Assembly (NCBI GenBank): GCA_018257865.1
Contig: JAEUBA010000187.1
Location: 1-29,440 of the forward strand
DNA length: 29,440 nucleotides
Reading direction: 5' to 3'
From: Stereocaulon alpinum
Taxonomy: Eukaryota > Ascomycota > Lecanoromycetes > Lecanorales > Stereocaulaceae
Below are positions 1 through 11,031 of this stretch, one piece after another. The notes below the pieces were generated by a model. It was not told the DNA's origin, ran no database searches, and worked only from the letters and a program-made list of their open reading frames with translations. Within the stretch, counting starts at the first letter, position 1, and every line of letters starts with the position of its first letter. The position numbers were made by a program, and so were the translations under genes.

Positions 1-179
1 CTATAGGCTAGGTAGAACCTACTTATACTTATATTATATAAGGTTCTATTTATTAGGTTATATACTAGCTCTTAAATCGCTAATACGTCTATATCTTTTA
101 TATCTTCGTTTTTAAGAAGTAGTGCTATTACTATATCCTTCTTCCTCTATATATTATACTATAGTATTTTTAGGTAGGG
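1..179 (-). pseudogene. LINE ORF2 start, endonuclease N-terminus (fragment)
   Basis: This is the first part of the APE-type endonuclease of the LINE ORF2, cut by the window edge. It corresponds to about 14370-14548 in the other copy, where the frame reads LKILQYNIQRKKD and then VLAIQE. These match the conserved QxN and AIQE motifs that open fungal LINE endonucleases. RIP stops interrupt it. Identification rests on identity with the longer copy. Confidence 0.7.
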
Positions 180-199
180 TATATTCCTTATTAGGTAAG

Positions 200-1620
200 G
201 GCTGCTTAGATATTCTCTTATATTTAGGTAGTCTTAGTAGTCTTTACTACTTCTAAAGTCTACTTAAGGGTATTTATTAGACTAATCCTCTCTATAGATA
301 GGGGCTATTACCCTTATTCTACTTTAGAGAGGGTTATTAGTTATCCCTTCTTCGCTACCTCCTTAGTTCCTTTCTAAGGCTTATTTATTATATCCTCTAA
401 GGCCTTCCTCTTCCCTTTAGAGATTACTTTATACTACCCTTTTAAGCTAGTCCTTTTTAGTATCGCTAGTATAGGCCCTACTAAATATTACTTTAGGGTC
501 TCTTTAAAGTATTTTAGCTTATACTTAATTCTCTACCTAGCCTTAATATTCTCCTTTTATTAGATTAAGTAGGTTTTACTCTATACTAAGTACTCCCCTT
601 TATATACTATATACTTAGGCTTGCTACTAGCTCTTTCTATATAATTATTAGTTATATAGTTTTAGGCGTATATCTTATAGCAGGTAGGGTATTTATACGC
701 CTTAGTAATATATCTATACCTATAGTAGTTAAAGTACTACTTAGGGGCGGCTTCTCTCTTTTAGTAATTATAGAAGAGGAGGCTATTCTCTACTACTATC
801 CCCTCTATAATAAGCTAGTTCGCCGCCTTTAGGCTTAGGACCTTAATTATTAATATAGAGAATCTCTTCTCCCTCCTAAGTATATTTAGCTTTAATATAA
901 ATATAGGCTATTTAGCCTTTATTATCTCTAACTCTAAGTAAAGCTTCCTATTATCTTTCCTTAAGGTTTTAAAGATCCCCTATTAGTCCTTTATATCTAT
1001 TATCTTTTCTACTCTATAGATTACTACTATTATTATCTTCTAAAGGACTTTTATTAACCTATAGAGTCTCCTTACCTACCTATTATCCTTCTCTAACTCT
1101 TCCCTAGCCTTTACTAAGGCTATTTAGAGAATAATATCCCCCCCTATAGTCCTCCTTACTATAATAATCTCCCCAGCTACTCCCCCTACTCCCCTAAATA
1201 TTTATATTAGTTAGGGAAGAGTTATTATAGCTATCTATATCTTTTCGCTAGTATTATTAATCTTAACTATTACCTACTTCGCTTTCTTAATATCTTCTAC
1301 CCTAAGTATAGCTAGGTAGATAGTATTTTAGCCCCTTTAGGCTATATAAGCTATATCCGCCTAGCTATTATTTACCCTTTTAGTTAGATAGTCTTTACGC
1401 GTTAGTTAGCTATAATACTCCTTTATAGTATATCTTTTAGTAGTATTCTCCTATATATACTCTATAATCCTTTTTACTATATTTTAGAAGAAGCCTTATA
1501 TAGTCTTATTTATATTTACCTATAGTATCCCCTAAACCTTCTCTATAAACTCTAGCAGCGCCTATTCTATAGCCTTTATATACTATATTCTTTCTTTAAT
1601 TCTTTCCCTACCTTAAGGGC
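200..1620 (-). pseudogene. LINE ORF1 (Gag-like, zinc knuckle) remnant
   Basis: This copy is the inverted counterpart of ORF1 at about 12920-14340. The encoded protein would be the nucleic-acid-binding ORF1p of a Tad1-clade LINE, ending in CCHC zinc knuckles (near 560-750 here). The cysteines have largely become tyrosines through TGC/TGT to TAC/TAT changes. Many TAG and TAA codons interrupt it, so no product is possible. The start is not defined because the original ATG cannot be told apart from RIP-made ATA codons. Confidence 0.68.
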
Positions 1621-1836
1621 CCTATAGATCTTTAGTAGGTTTCTACTATTATTACTATTACCTTATTATTATATTAGGACGCGTTCCTTATCTACCTTTA
1701 CTACTAATACCTCCCTTCTCTCCTCCCCCCCTATCTTATATTATTTTACTAGGTTTGTAACCTAGTATGATCGCTCGTCTAGCCTAGTAGGCCTGCTCGC
1801 CCGTCGTGCTTATTGTCGTCGCTATTAGATATTCTA

Positions 1837-4800
1837 AAAGTGGATAACACCTTTAATAAGCTATATACGTAAGGTAAGCTACGTTTTATAGATTAACCTA
1901 CTTCTTTTAGCTAGCCCTATTTTATCGTTTAGAGAGAAACGCTATAGGGAAAGAAAGAGCGTATAGTAATTAATATTTAAGGGCTAAATACTATTACTAA
2001 AGATAATAGCTACCCTCTACCCCTATAATCTAATATAATTTCCCTTATTACTAGCTACTAATTTATTTCTACTATCGATATAGTAGGCTATTTCTATTAG
2101 TTCTATATTAAGGTAGAGAATTAGTATAAGCTTACTATTATTAGTTATTAAGGCTAGGAGGAATCTACTATAATATTAATAGGCTATAAAGGATCTCCCC
2201 CTTATATATAGCGGTAGACTAACGCTATATTACGTCCCCTCTATACCTTTATAAAAGCCTTTATAGACGATATTATTATTTTTAGCTATACCCTTACGGA
2301 GTACCTCTAATACCTATACCAGCTTTTCCTACTACTTCGGACTAAAGGAATCTTACTAGCACCTATAAAATCTTATCTAGGTTATCCTTCTATTATACTA
2401 CTAAGGCAGCGAGTCGATAGTCTAAGTATATTAATAGCGGACGAAAAGATTCGCGCTATTACTACGTTATACTTCCCTAGAAGCCTTCGGTAGTTAGAGA
2501 CCTTTTTAGGTCTAACTAGCTAGCTTCGTTTATCTATCCCCCGCTACGCTTAACGAGCTTAACTATTATAGGACCGTAAGATACGCCTTATTTAAGATAT
2601 ACTAGTAGCCTCCCCTACTACCCCTATAGAAAGGCCTACTGCGAAGTAGCTTTTAGGTCTATCCCGTAAGCAGCTATTAAGTCGTCTATACTATAAACCT
2701 ACTATAGAGGAACTCAAAGCTTTCTGCGACCTCTAGGACGCCTTTAAGTCTCCTACCTTCCTTATATATTACGACCGAAATCGGCAGCTCTATATTAATC
2801 TAGATATATCTAAGGTTTAGGGATTTACTGCTATAGTCTATTATAAGTTAGATAATAATAATACTAAAAGAACTTTAGTATAACCTATTATATTCCTTAA
2901 TAGAAATATTAATACTACCGAACGTAACTACTAGCTAACCGAACTGGAAGTAGTAGGTATTATATAGGCGGTTAAGAAGATTAGGTATATAATTAATTCT
3001 ACTAAAAAGTTCCCTGCTATTATCTATACTAATTATTCTATAGTTATTCTAATTTTAAGGTAGACTTCCCTCTCTACGTCCTTAATAGATAAGCTTAACC
3101 TCCGCCTAGTCTAAATATCCTAATATCTTTCCTCCTTTAATCTATTAATTAGGTATAAGTTAGGAGCCTCTAATATAGTACTAGACGCCCTTTTGCGCCT
3201 AGAGGCGTAGGTTAATATACTAGTAGCCGAAAAGGCTAATATTCTAGACTACTTTTATAGCGTAATTATCTAACTTAATAGCGCTAAGCGCGAGGCCCTT
3301 CTCCCTAAAGTCTTTAGCTACTACGCCACCTTAGTAGAAATAGATAATAGATTTAAGTAATATCTAATAGAGGCCTATACTAAGGATAAATAATAGAAGA
3401 AGGCCCTTAATATTTTAGAAAACGGAGAGGAAGACTTACCTAAGGGTTTTCAGTTCTAAAAGAAGGAAGGTTTAATTTACCTTATAAGTTAGGAAGGGCG
3501 CTAACGTCTTTATATTCCTAAATCCCTATAATACGAGGTATTTAAGCTAGCCTATAATAATAATTTCTATAGCAGGTACTATAGAACCTACGATTATATT
3601 ATACCTTTAATCTTTATTAAGTACCTCTCTAAGTACCTTTAAGCTTATATTATATATTACCTAAGCTATCAGCTTAATTAGACTAGGAGGTATTTAACTT
3701 ATAGTAAGCTATATCTAATCGCTACTCTAGCTATTCCCTTTTATATAGTAGCTATTAACTTTATTATAGTACTACTAAGTTACCGCGAGTACGACGTACT
3801 AATAACCGTTACCTATAAGTCTACTAAGAGGAACCTACTAATCCCTAGTAGCGAGGTTTAGAATACTAGCGATTAGGTAAATAGCTTCCTTACAGCTTTA
3901 GTTAGGTATAACTAAGGAATCCCCTCCGCTATTATTTCTAATAGAGACTTAAAGTTTATAGGATCCTTCTAAAAGGGAGTTTTCTTAAAGATAAAGGTCG
4001 ACTTATTAATATCTATAGTATAGCACCCCTAAACTAATAGGTAGTTAGAGCGTACGAATTAAACTATTAAAATTACCCTTCGCTTCTTCCTTAGTACTAG
4101 CGAAGATAATTAGGTTTCTATACTACTATACCTCTAAGGATCGCTAAATAACGCTATCTACTCTACTAGCTTCGCACCGAATAACCTAGTCTATAGGTTC
4201 TACGTATATAAAGGCCTTAACTTACTAGTAAAATTAGACCTAGATATCTAAGACCTTAACCGTCTTTAAAATATTAAATAGTAGGAGGCTAATAACGCTA
4301 TAGTATTTGCTAATATAGCTATAAAGTTACGCTATAATAGTATATATAAGGCCCTCTATTTTAGCGAAGGTTCTCTTATTTTCCTACGCCTTTATTATAG
4401 CTATAATATACCTAGAGTCTATTATAAGTACTCTAACTAGCGTATTAGCCTATTTAGGATTCTTAAAAAGGTTAGTAAGCTAGCCTACCAGCTTAAGCTA
4501 CCCCCTAATATATATATCTATCTAGTCGTCTTAGTAGCTTAGTTAGAGCCTACCTTAGATTCTACTAAGGATCCCTATAGCTATCTACCTCCTCTACTTA
4601 GTCTAGTTAAAGAGGAGGACTTAAATCCTATTAATCCCCTCTACGAGATTAAGCGCTTCCTTAATAAAGTACCTAGGAAAGACCGCTATCTAGTTAAATA
4701 GAAGGGATACGGTAATAAGTATAATACCTAGTATCCTCTTATAGCCCTTAGTAACGCTTAGGAATTTATTAATAACTTTAAGGCTCGTCGCCTAACCCGC

Positions 4801-4947
4801 CGTTAAGTAAGGCTACTAAGTATTCCGGCGACCCCTTCGCCTACTCCGCTTATAAATAGGTAGGAGGCTGCTACTCCGCCGCCTCCGCCGCCCCGAAAGC
4901 GGGGATGTCCTCGCAAATATATTAACCTACTATTAGTAGGCAGCTAG
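1837..4947 (+). pseudogene. Ty3/Gypsy chromovirus A pol: RT, RNase H, integrase, chromodomain, AT-hook-like tail
   Basis: This is the 3' two thirds of a Gypsy polyprotein, in one uninterrupted phase apart from RIP stops (positions 1852, 2260 and 4894 are all in frame). It begins inside RT (frame reads NTFNKLY, then SYPLPLQ). The RT catalytic motif FIDDI is at 2260-2274 with both aspartates kept. RNase H is near 2750-3240 (LYINLDISK, TELEVVGI) and the integrase zinc region and core near 3640-4200. A chromodomain lies at about 4641-4800 (YEIKRFL, YLVK, KGYG), with its tryptophans turned to TAG. The tail is proline-rich and ends in RKRGCPRKY (4894-4920), an AT-hook-like core with one Arg lost through CpG to TpG. 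Gag, protease and the RT start are missing, cut off by the LINE to the left. Confidence 0.88.
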
Positions 4948-5587
4948 TATCGATACTTATTAAGGTAACTATACTAGTAGTAGTCTACTAGTATACCGCT
5001 AAGCTAGGCGTTAAACGTAGCGTAGTTACGTATTATATATTTACTTATTTATATAGTTACGTCGGTATACCTTCCCTTAACCAGACGTGCTTATATTAAA
5101 CCTTCGGATATCACCTAAACAATTTATTATCCTCTTACTTTATATTATTTATTACCTACGATTAATATCTTCTTACTTCGTATAAGTATATATAGTAATT
5201 ATATCCCTTCTAAATCGTTACTAGTTAGTACCTAGCCTATAAGTACTAGGCTACCGAACCTTACGTTAGCTGTAATGTACTAGATCTACCGAAGTATCTA
5301 TCAGCCTATAAGTACTAGCCTATTAAACCTTACCTTAGTTAGACGTACTAGATCTACTAAAGCGTCTACTATATTGTTCTCCTTATTAGCCTCCGGTACT
5401 ATTAGGTCTATAGTCGACGATATTACGCAAGTTATAGCGTTTTCTTTAGAAATACGGCGATAGAGACGGAAAAAAAGAGGACCTATAACTAAAGCTATAT
5501 AATAAACCGCTATATAAGCTAGTTAATAGGGACGAAGCTATATACCCTCTAAAATACGTTAAGCTATTATCGATATAGGTTTTTTAA
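4948..5587. other. Unassigned stretch downstream of Gypsy A (possible 3'UTR/LTR)
   Basis: No reading frame is recognised. The position, directly after the Gypsy A pol, is where a 3' UTR and LTR would sit, but no matching LTR was found elsewhere in the window, so the boundary is not fixed. It contains a perfect inverted repeat at 4972-4993 (TACTAGTAG, 4-nt loop, CTACTAGTA), a partly RIP-escaped patch near 5075-5125, and a 69-bp tandem duplication (separate entry). Confidence 0.45.
5234..5371. repeat. 69-bp tandem duplication, two diverged copies
   Basis: AGCCTATAAGTACTAG starts at 5234 and AGCCTATAAGTACTAG again at 5303, a period of 69. The whole unit matches with substitutions and a small offset: TGTAATGTACTAGATCTACC in copy 1 corresponds to TTAGACGTACTAGATCTACT in copy 2. 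Several differences are RIP-like, so the duplication predates at least part of the RIP damage. Confidence 0.8.
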
Positions 5588-6757
5588 ATAGTACGTTACC
5601 CGTTTATCTTATAGGAAGTAAGGTACTAGAGATAGCTAATTATTTTTCCTAGTAAGGATCCCTTAAGAGTAACTTAGACTAATAAAGGCCTAGTACCTAA
5701 GGTTTAGTCTAACGTCCGTTAAGTTTAGGTCTACCTAGTAGTATTCGGGAAGTACTAGCTATATAGCGAAGAGGGGGCTAGTTATTTTAATATTAACTAG
5801 AGTAACTTTATCGATAGTATAGGTATAAATACTACGTATAATATTCGAGAGGGGGCTATATATATTATATAGGAGCTAAGCAGTGCTACCGTTATTATTA
5901 ATATTCCCCCTCCTAGTAAGGCTAGCACTAAGCCTAAGCTACCTAAGATTAATATAGGAAAGAAAGCTAAGATATAAGTCTATCCTAAGGGACTTACTAA
6001 AGAGCTAAAGGCAGCGGAGTAGGAATAGCCTAAGATAACTAGGCCGAATAGGGAAGCTAAGCGTCCTAAGATAACTAGGGCTAAGGTAGCTCAGCTAAAG
6101 GCTAATACTATTTAAAAGGAGATAATTAGGCTAAAGGAAGCTAAACGTCCTAAGACTACTAGGACTATAGCGGATAAACCGAAGGCGGGTAATAAGAAAA
6201 GATAGAGAGTTAATAATACTAAACTTAGAACCCCTAGTAAGAAAGCTAGGCCCGAAACCCCTACTAATAAGCCTACGCTTACGTAAGACCTAATTAACTT
6301 AGCTAGTAGGGGGAGGCGCTTCGCCTTAGATAAAGAGATCGAAATAACTATAACTATAGCTAAGCACTATACCTATAATAACCTTAAGTAGGTATAAGGG
6401 AAGGTAGTCCTACTCGCTATAGCCTTATATAGTATATAGATTTTACTTTAAGCCTATAACGAATATATAATAAAGTAGTTAGTAATAAATTATTTATAGG
6501 CTAAGTAGGCGCTAGAGGATATTATTAAGTTCTAAACCTAAATAGCCGAACTCTCTAATAATAGGGAGTTTAATAATACCCTACTTATAAAGGCTAACGC
6601 TATATTTAACGAAATTACTGAGGCTTTCCTATCTATAGACCGTATTACACACGATGATTTTAAGGAATAGCGGGGTGCGGTACTAGAGGGACTTAAGAAG
6701 CTTAGTAAGGAGGATAATAAGGCAGTCGACTACTATAGTAATATTATAGAGGAATGA
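5588..6757 (+). pseudogene. Unrecognised 389-codon frame, basic middle region, RIP-degraded
   Basis: One phase runs from an ATA (5588-5590, probably a RIP-changed ATG; frame then reads VRYPFILWEVRY with the TAGs read as Trp) to a genuine TGA at 6755-6757. All stops inside are TAG or TAA of the RIP type. The N-terminal 130 residues look globular and rich in aromatic residues. The middle (about 6000-6250) is very basic with two EAKRPK-[IT]-TR repeats and KKAR. The C-terminal third is helical and charged, ending RITHDDFKE...LEGLKKLSKED...YSNIIEE. I do not recognise the family. It could be an accessory ORF of a neighbouring retroelement, a Gag-like protein or a captured host gene. The minus-strand reading is much less protein-like. 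Coding is likely but not proven, because TGA is rare in any frame of RIP-treated DNA. Confidence 0.5.
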
Positions 6758-6984
6758 TATTAGCCGGCGCTTCAGCTATAACTATAAGAGCGTAGCCTTT
6801 TATCTTTATTAGTAGTACTATTATAGTTCCTCTATTATAGTATTCCTTTATTATAGTTTAGTCTAACCGTAGTACCAAGCTCTTGGCTTGCACCAAGAGC
6901 TTGGCACCTAATAGAAGTAGCACAATAGCTAGATAAGAATAGAACTATCTTATACTCTTATAGAATTAGGCTATAATACAGCTA
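6758..6984. other. Linker with RIP-escaped patch, possible solo LTR remnant
   Basis: No coding frame is recognised. The sequence from about 6869 to 6985 keeps many CA/TG dinucleotides, unlike its flanks, and ends where the frame of Gypsy A' is lost. A short LTR ending in ...ACA near 6980 that interrupts A' would fit, but neither a matching second LTR nor a clear target duplication was found. Confidence 0.35.
6872..6907. repeat. Perfect 12-bp inverted repeat, extendable to 15 bp
   Basis: CCAAGCTCTTGG (6875-6886), a 6-nt spacer CTTGCA, then CCAAGAGCTTGG (6893-6904), the exact reverse complement. Extension to GTA...CAC gives 14 of 15 pairs, the one mismatch being a RIP-type G to A. It retains CA and TG, so it escaped RIP. 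It lies about 80 bp from the break in Gypsy A'. Confidence 0.9.
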
Positions 6985-9900
6985 TTCAGAGTATCTCGCT
7001 ATATAATAAAGATAGGGTAGCTAAACTTAGTAGGCTAGCTTACCTATTATATTTTACTATATTCGTAAAGCTTATTAAAAGTCTTATTAATAACTTCCCT
7101 ATCTTGTTTACCTAAAGGGTAGACCCTAGAGGGCTTAGGATTAGTTCCTTCCTTTAGAGGGATAGGTATCTATTCCTCTTCTAGGATATTAACGATCTAG
7201 CCGTAATCCGTCTAGATATTAGGGAAATTTCCTACTACCGTAGTAATTCTAGTAGTATCCTACTAATTTCCGTATATAGTAATACTATTTAATATAATAT
7301 ATTCTAGGGCTAGGTTAATCGCGACTAGGATAGCTAAAGATAATTCAGTAGAGACTACCTCTTCGGTTAAGGCGGTATTTAGTATAAGTTCTATAATAGT
7401 AGCGGCTATATAGACCGACGCTACCGCTGCTACCTTAGTAATATTAGATTCCTAGGATTATAAAGGTTTCCTATTTAACTATCCGCTAGCTACGAGAGGG
7501 GCCTTATCTAGGCTAGTAAGGTAATACCTATCCTAAGTATACTTAATAAAGTTGCCTAGCTTTACGCGTTAATTAATTCGTACTAGTTACTCCGTAGCGT
7601 TACGCACTTAGATAAAAGATACTAATATATTAACTATATAAGTATAGACTCCTCCCTTAAACCCTAGATCTTAAGAGTATTTAGGCTTAAAGAGGAAGTT
7701 ATAGTCCTAAGGAAGGGTACTATAGTAGACTATAAGGATAGTAGCCGTAGACCTTAGTAGGACTATTATAGTTAACTTAGAGCGAACTATATACTAGATT
7801 AGCAGCGTACCTCTAGCTACTATATCTATCCTTACTATTATATTCTCATATTCGCTAATAGTTATATAGTAATTAGCGGGGTCTAGTAGAATCTTATAAG
7901 GGATAATAATATTATTTCCTATAAGTATATTAGCTCTAAGCTTCTTAATAATATAAACTTCGCCGCTTAGCTTAGCTTCGGCTAGCCTTCCTTTAAGTTC
8001 GCCCTAAAGGATAAATAAAATATTAGTATATTTATACGTTTAATAAACAGCGTCTCTTAGTCCTCTTACTAGAATTAGGGATACTAGCTTTCGTAATTTA
8101 ATATTAGGAAGAAGCTATAGTAACTTATTATAGTTAAATAGGGTTATAGGGCAGCCTATATTAGTATAGGCGTTAAAGGTTTTACTGCTAATAGAAACCT
8201 ATACTATAGCGTAATAGAAGCCTTAAAAGGTATACCTAGGCTTAGCCTTTAGCAGTTTACTATTAGATTTAATATAAATTCGTTCTCCTAAGAAGGTATA
8301 ATTTATTAAGACCTTTAGTTCTATTCTTTCTAAAGGAATTAGTAGCTGTAACGACGTCTCCTTCTAGCAGGAGGAACGTAAATAGCGGAAAAGTTTATTT
8401 CTAGCTAGGAAGGTAGTAGAGTAATTCTAGTATATATATATTAGTAAGTCTACTAGATTCGTAAAGTATACTTCGGGTTCGTCGAACTAGCTTTACTCTT
8501 TATATACTTTATTATTAATCCCTTCGCTTTCTCTATAGTAGGTATCTTATTAGTCTAATCCTTAGGCCTAATTATATTAGTTATCCTTAGCCGTTTCCTC
8601 TTTCTTACCTATATCCCTATAATAGACTCTAGGGCGTGCCTACTATAGTTAAAATTAGCCGCCTTAGTTCTAGTCTAGCTATAGTTTCCCTTATAAGTTA
8701 GGAGTATTAGGCTAGAAGGGTAAATCTAACTATCTTACGCGATTTCTATACCCTATAGTAATTTATCGACGAGGCTCTAATATAGTTAAGGGTTAGAGTT
8801 AGGGTTAAAGCTTTTACTAACTTAGTACTTAATTTTATCTTTAAGGCTGGTATCCTCTATTACCTTATTAGAAGCTAGGTCTACCGTACTAGTATATATA
8901 AGTATTATTTTGATAGCCTAAATAGAAAGGGGTTAAGTAGAAGGGGCTTTACTAGTTTAGATATAGCGAATTCGCTTATTACGGATAACTACGGCCTCCC
9001 TACTAATAATACTAACTTATATTCCTTAAGGCTGACTTTAGGAGAGCCTGTTTATACTAGATAGATACCTTAGCGTCTAACTCCTTAAGAAAGCTGCTAA
9101 CGGTAGTTATTAGTAATAGCGCTAAGACTTATACCTTAAATTCGATATTAAGGTTATTCTATACGAGTGTAAGTTAATTATATACTAAGGTTATCTATAC
9201 CGCCTTCGCGTATCTTAAAACCTTCTATATATAAGTATAAGGATAGATTTGCTTCTATATATCTACTATAGTATACCTTTTAGCTTAAAGGTTCTATAGT
9301 ATAATTAACGTCTATTCTTTAGAGGTAGTAATTAGTATTTCGCCCTAATCTCTTATAGTAGTATTTTATAACCCGCGTTTCTTAAGATTAGTAAGCTTAG
9401 TTATATACTAAATTAGTATACCTCCTTAGAGGTATAATAGTATAAGTTCTTATACCGCAGCTTCCCCTTTAAAGCTAACTAAGTCTTCTAACTAATTAAC
9501 GAAGATATAGACGTCTCTATAGAATACTAAGCTATATTCGCTAACTATTAGTAAGTTATCTATAGAAGGGTATAAGGGGTCGAAGTAACTAACTTCCTTA
9601 TATATAAGTTTACTATTATTATTCGGATTAAAAGTACTATTATTAGCGAGTCTACTAGGGCTACTAGGCGGAGTACCTAAAGGCTATCTACTCTCCCTTT
9701 AAAACCTTAATATACCTTTAGTAACCGCGTTATTAATAATATCCTATAGGATAGGATCGTTTAAGTTAGCTATTAATCCTATAGGTTATTTATAGATAAC
9801 TTCCTTTGCTAATTCCGCTCCTAAAGTAGTATTTCCGGCGGATAGGTCTCTTATTAGCGTAACGTAGGGGCTCCTTATTATATTATTAGTAACATAGAGG

Positions 9901-10241
9901 CTTCTTAGAGGGGTATCTAAATTATAAGGAGGAGTAGGAACGCCTAGTTAGATAGGCGGTATATCTATATCCGTTCTAAAGAAGTAGCTCCTACTTAGTA
10001 GGGTACTTTCTACTAACGGCGGTTCCTAAAGCTTACGGCTAACTACTTTAGTATTTCTTATAAAGGTATTAATTATATTCCTAAGCCTAAGCTTATTAAT
10101 AGCCTAGTCTTCTAAGAAATTATTTAGCTTAATAGAAAGTAAGCGGGACTATATACGCTAATCTCTTATACTAAAGTTTAGATTAGGTATAGAGGTATTA
10201 GTATTTAATTCCTAAGGTCTAAATTTATTCTTCCTAACTAT
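6985..10241 (-). pseudogene. Ty3/Gypsy element A' gag-pol, 5' half: Gag, C2H2-like finger, retropepsin, RT start
   Basis: A single minus-strand phase runs from a probable RIP-changed ATG (ATA at 10241-10239, then VRKNKF) to the break at 6985. The Gag part is long, with a Gln/Arg-rich C-terminal end. A C2H2-like finger follows (RNKLFRYLRSSC, near 8366-8430; the first His is now Tyr). The aspartic protease is next: the catalytic motif, DTGC-type in this family, is now NIGC at 8162-8151, both changes being RIP products of GAT and ACA. Further on are VRGLRDAV and ANILIGN, then the region before RT (YPLGKQDREV, KTFNKLYE) that precedes the RT domain in this family. Gag and protease are in the same frame (start to NIGC is 692 codons), so it was one polyprotein. 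RT is cut just after its first motifs. It differs in sequence from Gypsy A where they overlap, so it is a second element. Confidence 0.82.
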
Positions 10242-11031
10242 TATAATAATTAGGTGTTTTATATCTTCGTTAATAAGTAAGGCGTAGCGGTGTTCCGTTT
10301 AAATAAAATCATATAGTTAGAATACTAAAATAATAGTACTACGGCTAGTATTACTTAGAGGCAGCGCTAGGATAATAGCTTCTAAGTATTTATAGTAATT
10401 ACTCTTTTATCTACTATCCTTAAGTTATAATAACTCCCCGTATAAGACGTATAGTAAGGTCTAAGGTATAGTAAAGTCTAACTAATAAAAGTAGCCTACT
10501 AGTAGTAGCTACGAAGTAATAATAGATAAATAATTATAGTTACTCTATATATACGAAATAAATAGCGACGAAGTATAAGTTAAAGAAAGCGAGTTAGTAA
10601 GGTAAAAGCTAGGATAAGAAAAGAAGTATAGTAAGTAGTATAGAGCTACTATAAGTAGGTCCTTAGGGTTCTAGAAAGAGCCCTACGCTATTTTATACTT
10701 TTAGAAGGTACGCTAGTATTCTCCGCTCCGGTAATTAGAAAGTATAGATTCAACTAAGTAGACCTAGGTACTTAAGGCTAGTAAAGTAGAGCGGAAGCGT
10801 CTTAGATATAGGTAATAGCGTAGTATCCGAATTCGGGCTAGTATTATAATACTGCGGTGTAGCCGAATTAAATCGCTACGGGCGAGAGTAGGTAGGCTGC
10901 TTTAGTAGCTTAATTAGTTTAGTTTAGTAGACGTACTTAATCGACTTCTAAATAATAGTATATAGTATTTAGGAGCTTAACTACCCGTTACTACTACTAA
11001 TATAGTAGGTAGGCAGTAGTACGGTACGTGT
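10242..11031 (-). other. Leader / untranslated region of Gypsy A'
   Basis: This lies upstream of the A' Gag start on the minus strand. No family motif is seen in any frame. It is RIP-depleted but less completely than the coding part (for example TGCGGTGTAGCC near 10853). It probably held the 5' UTR, primer binding site and part of the LTR. No tRNA-complementary primer site could be named with confidence. Confidence 0.4.

Larger units (their letters stand above)
1..1830 (-). mobile_element. Tad1-like LINE, 5' part (5'UTR, ORF1, start of ORF2)
   Basis: The reverse complement of this stretch matches 12718-14548, the 5' third of the full LINE copy, almost base for base: base 1 pairs with 14548 and bases near 1830 pair with about 12718. 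The element's 5' end points right and abuts Gypsy A inside its RT coding frame at about 1830-1837, so it probably inserted into that element. The rest of the LINE lies beyond the left edge. It lacks the first 40 or so bases seen in the other copy, or has a slightly different 5' end. The copy is heavily RIP-mutated except for its outermost 100 bases (about 1755-1850). Confidence 0.88.

Noticed and set aside
8785..8830. Telomere-like GGGTTAGAGTTAGGGTTA
   Set aside because: Imperfect, very short, and inside the A' Gag frame, where it encodes Pro-rich residues read on the minus strand; not a telomere.
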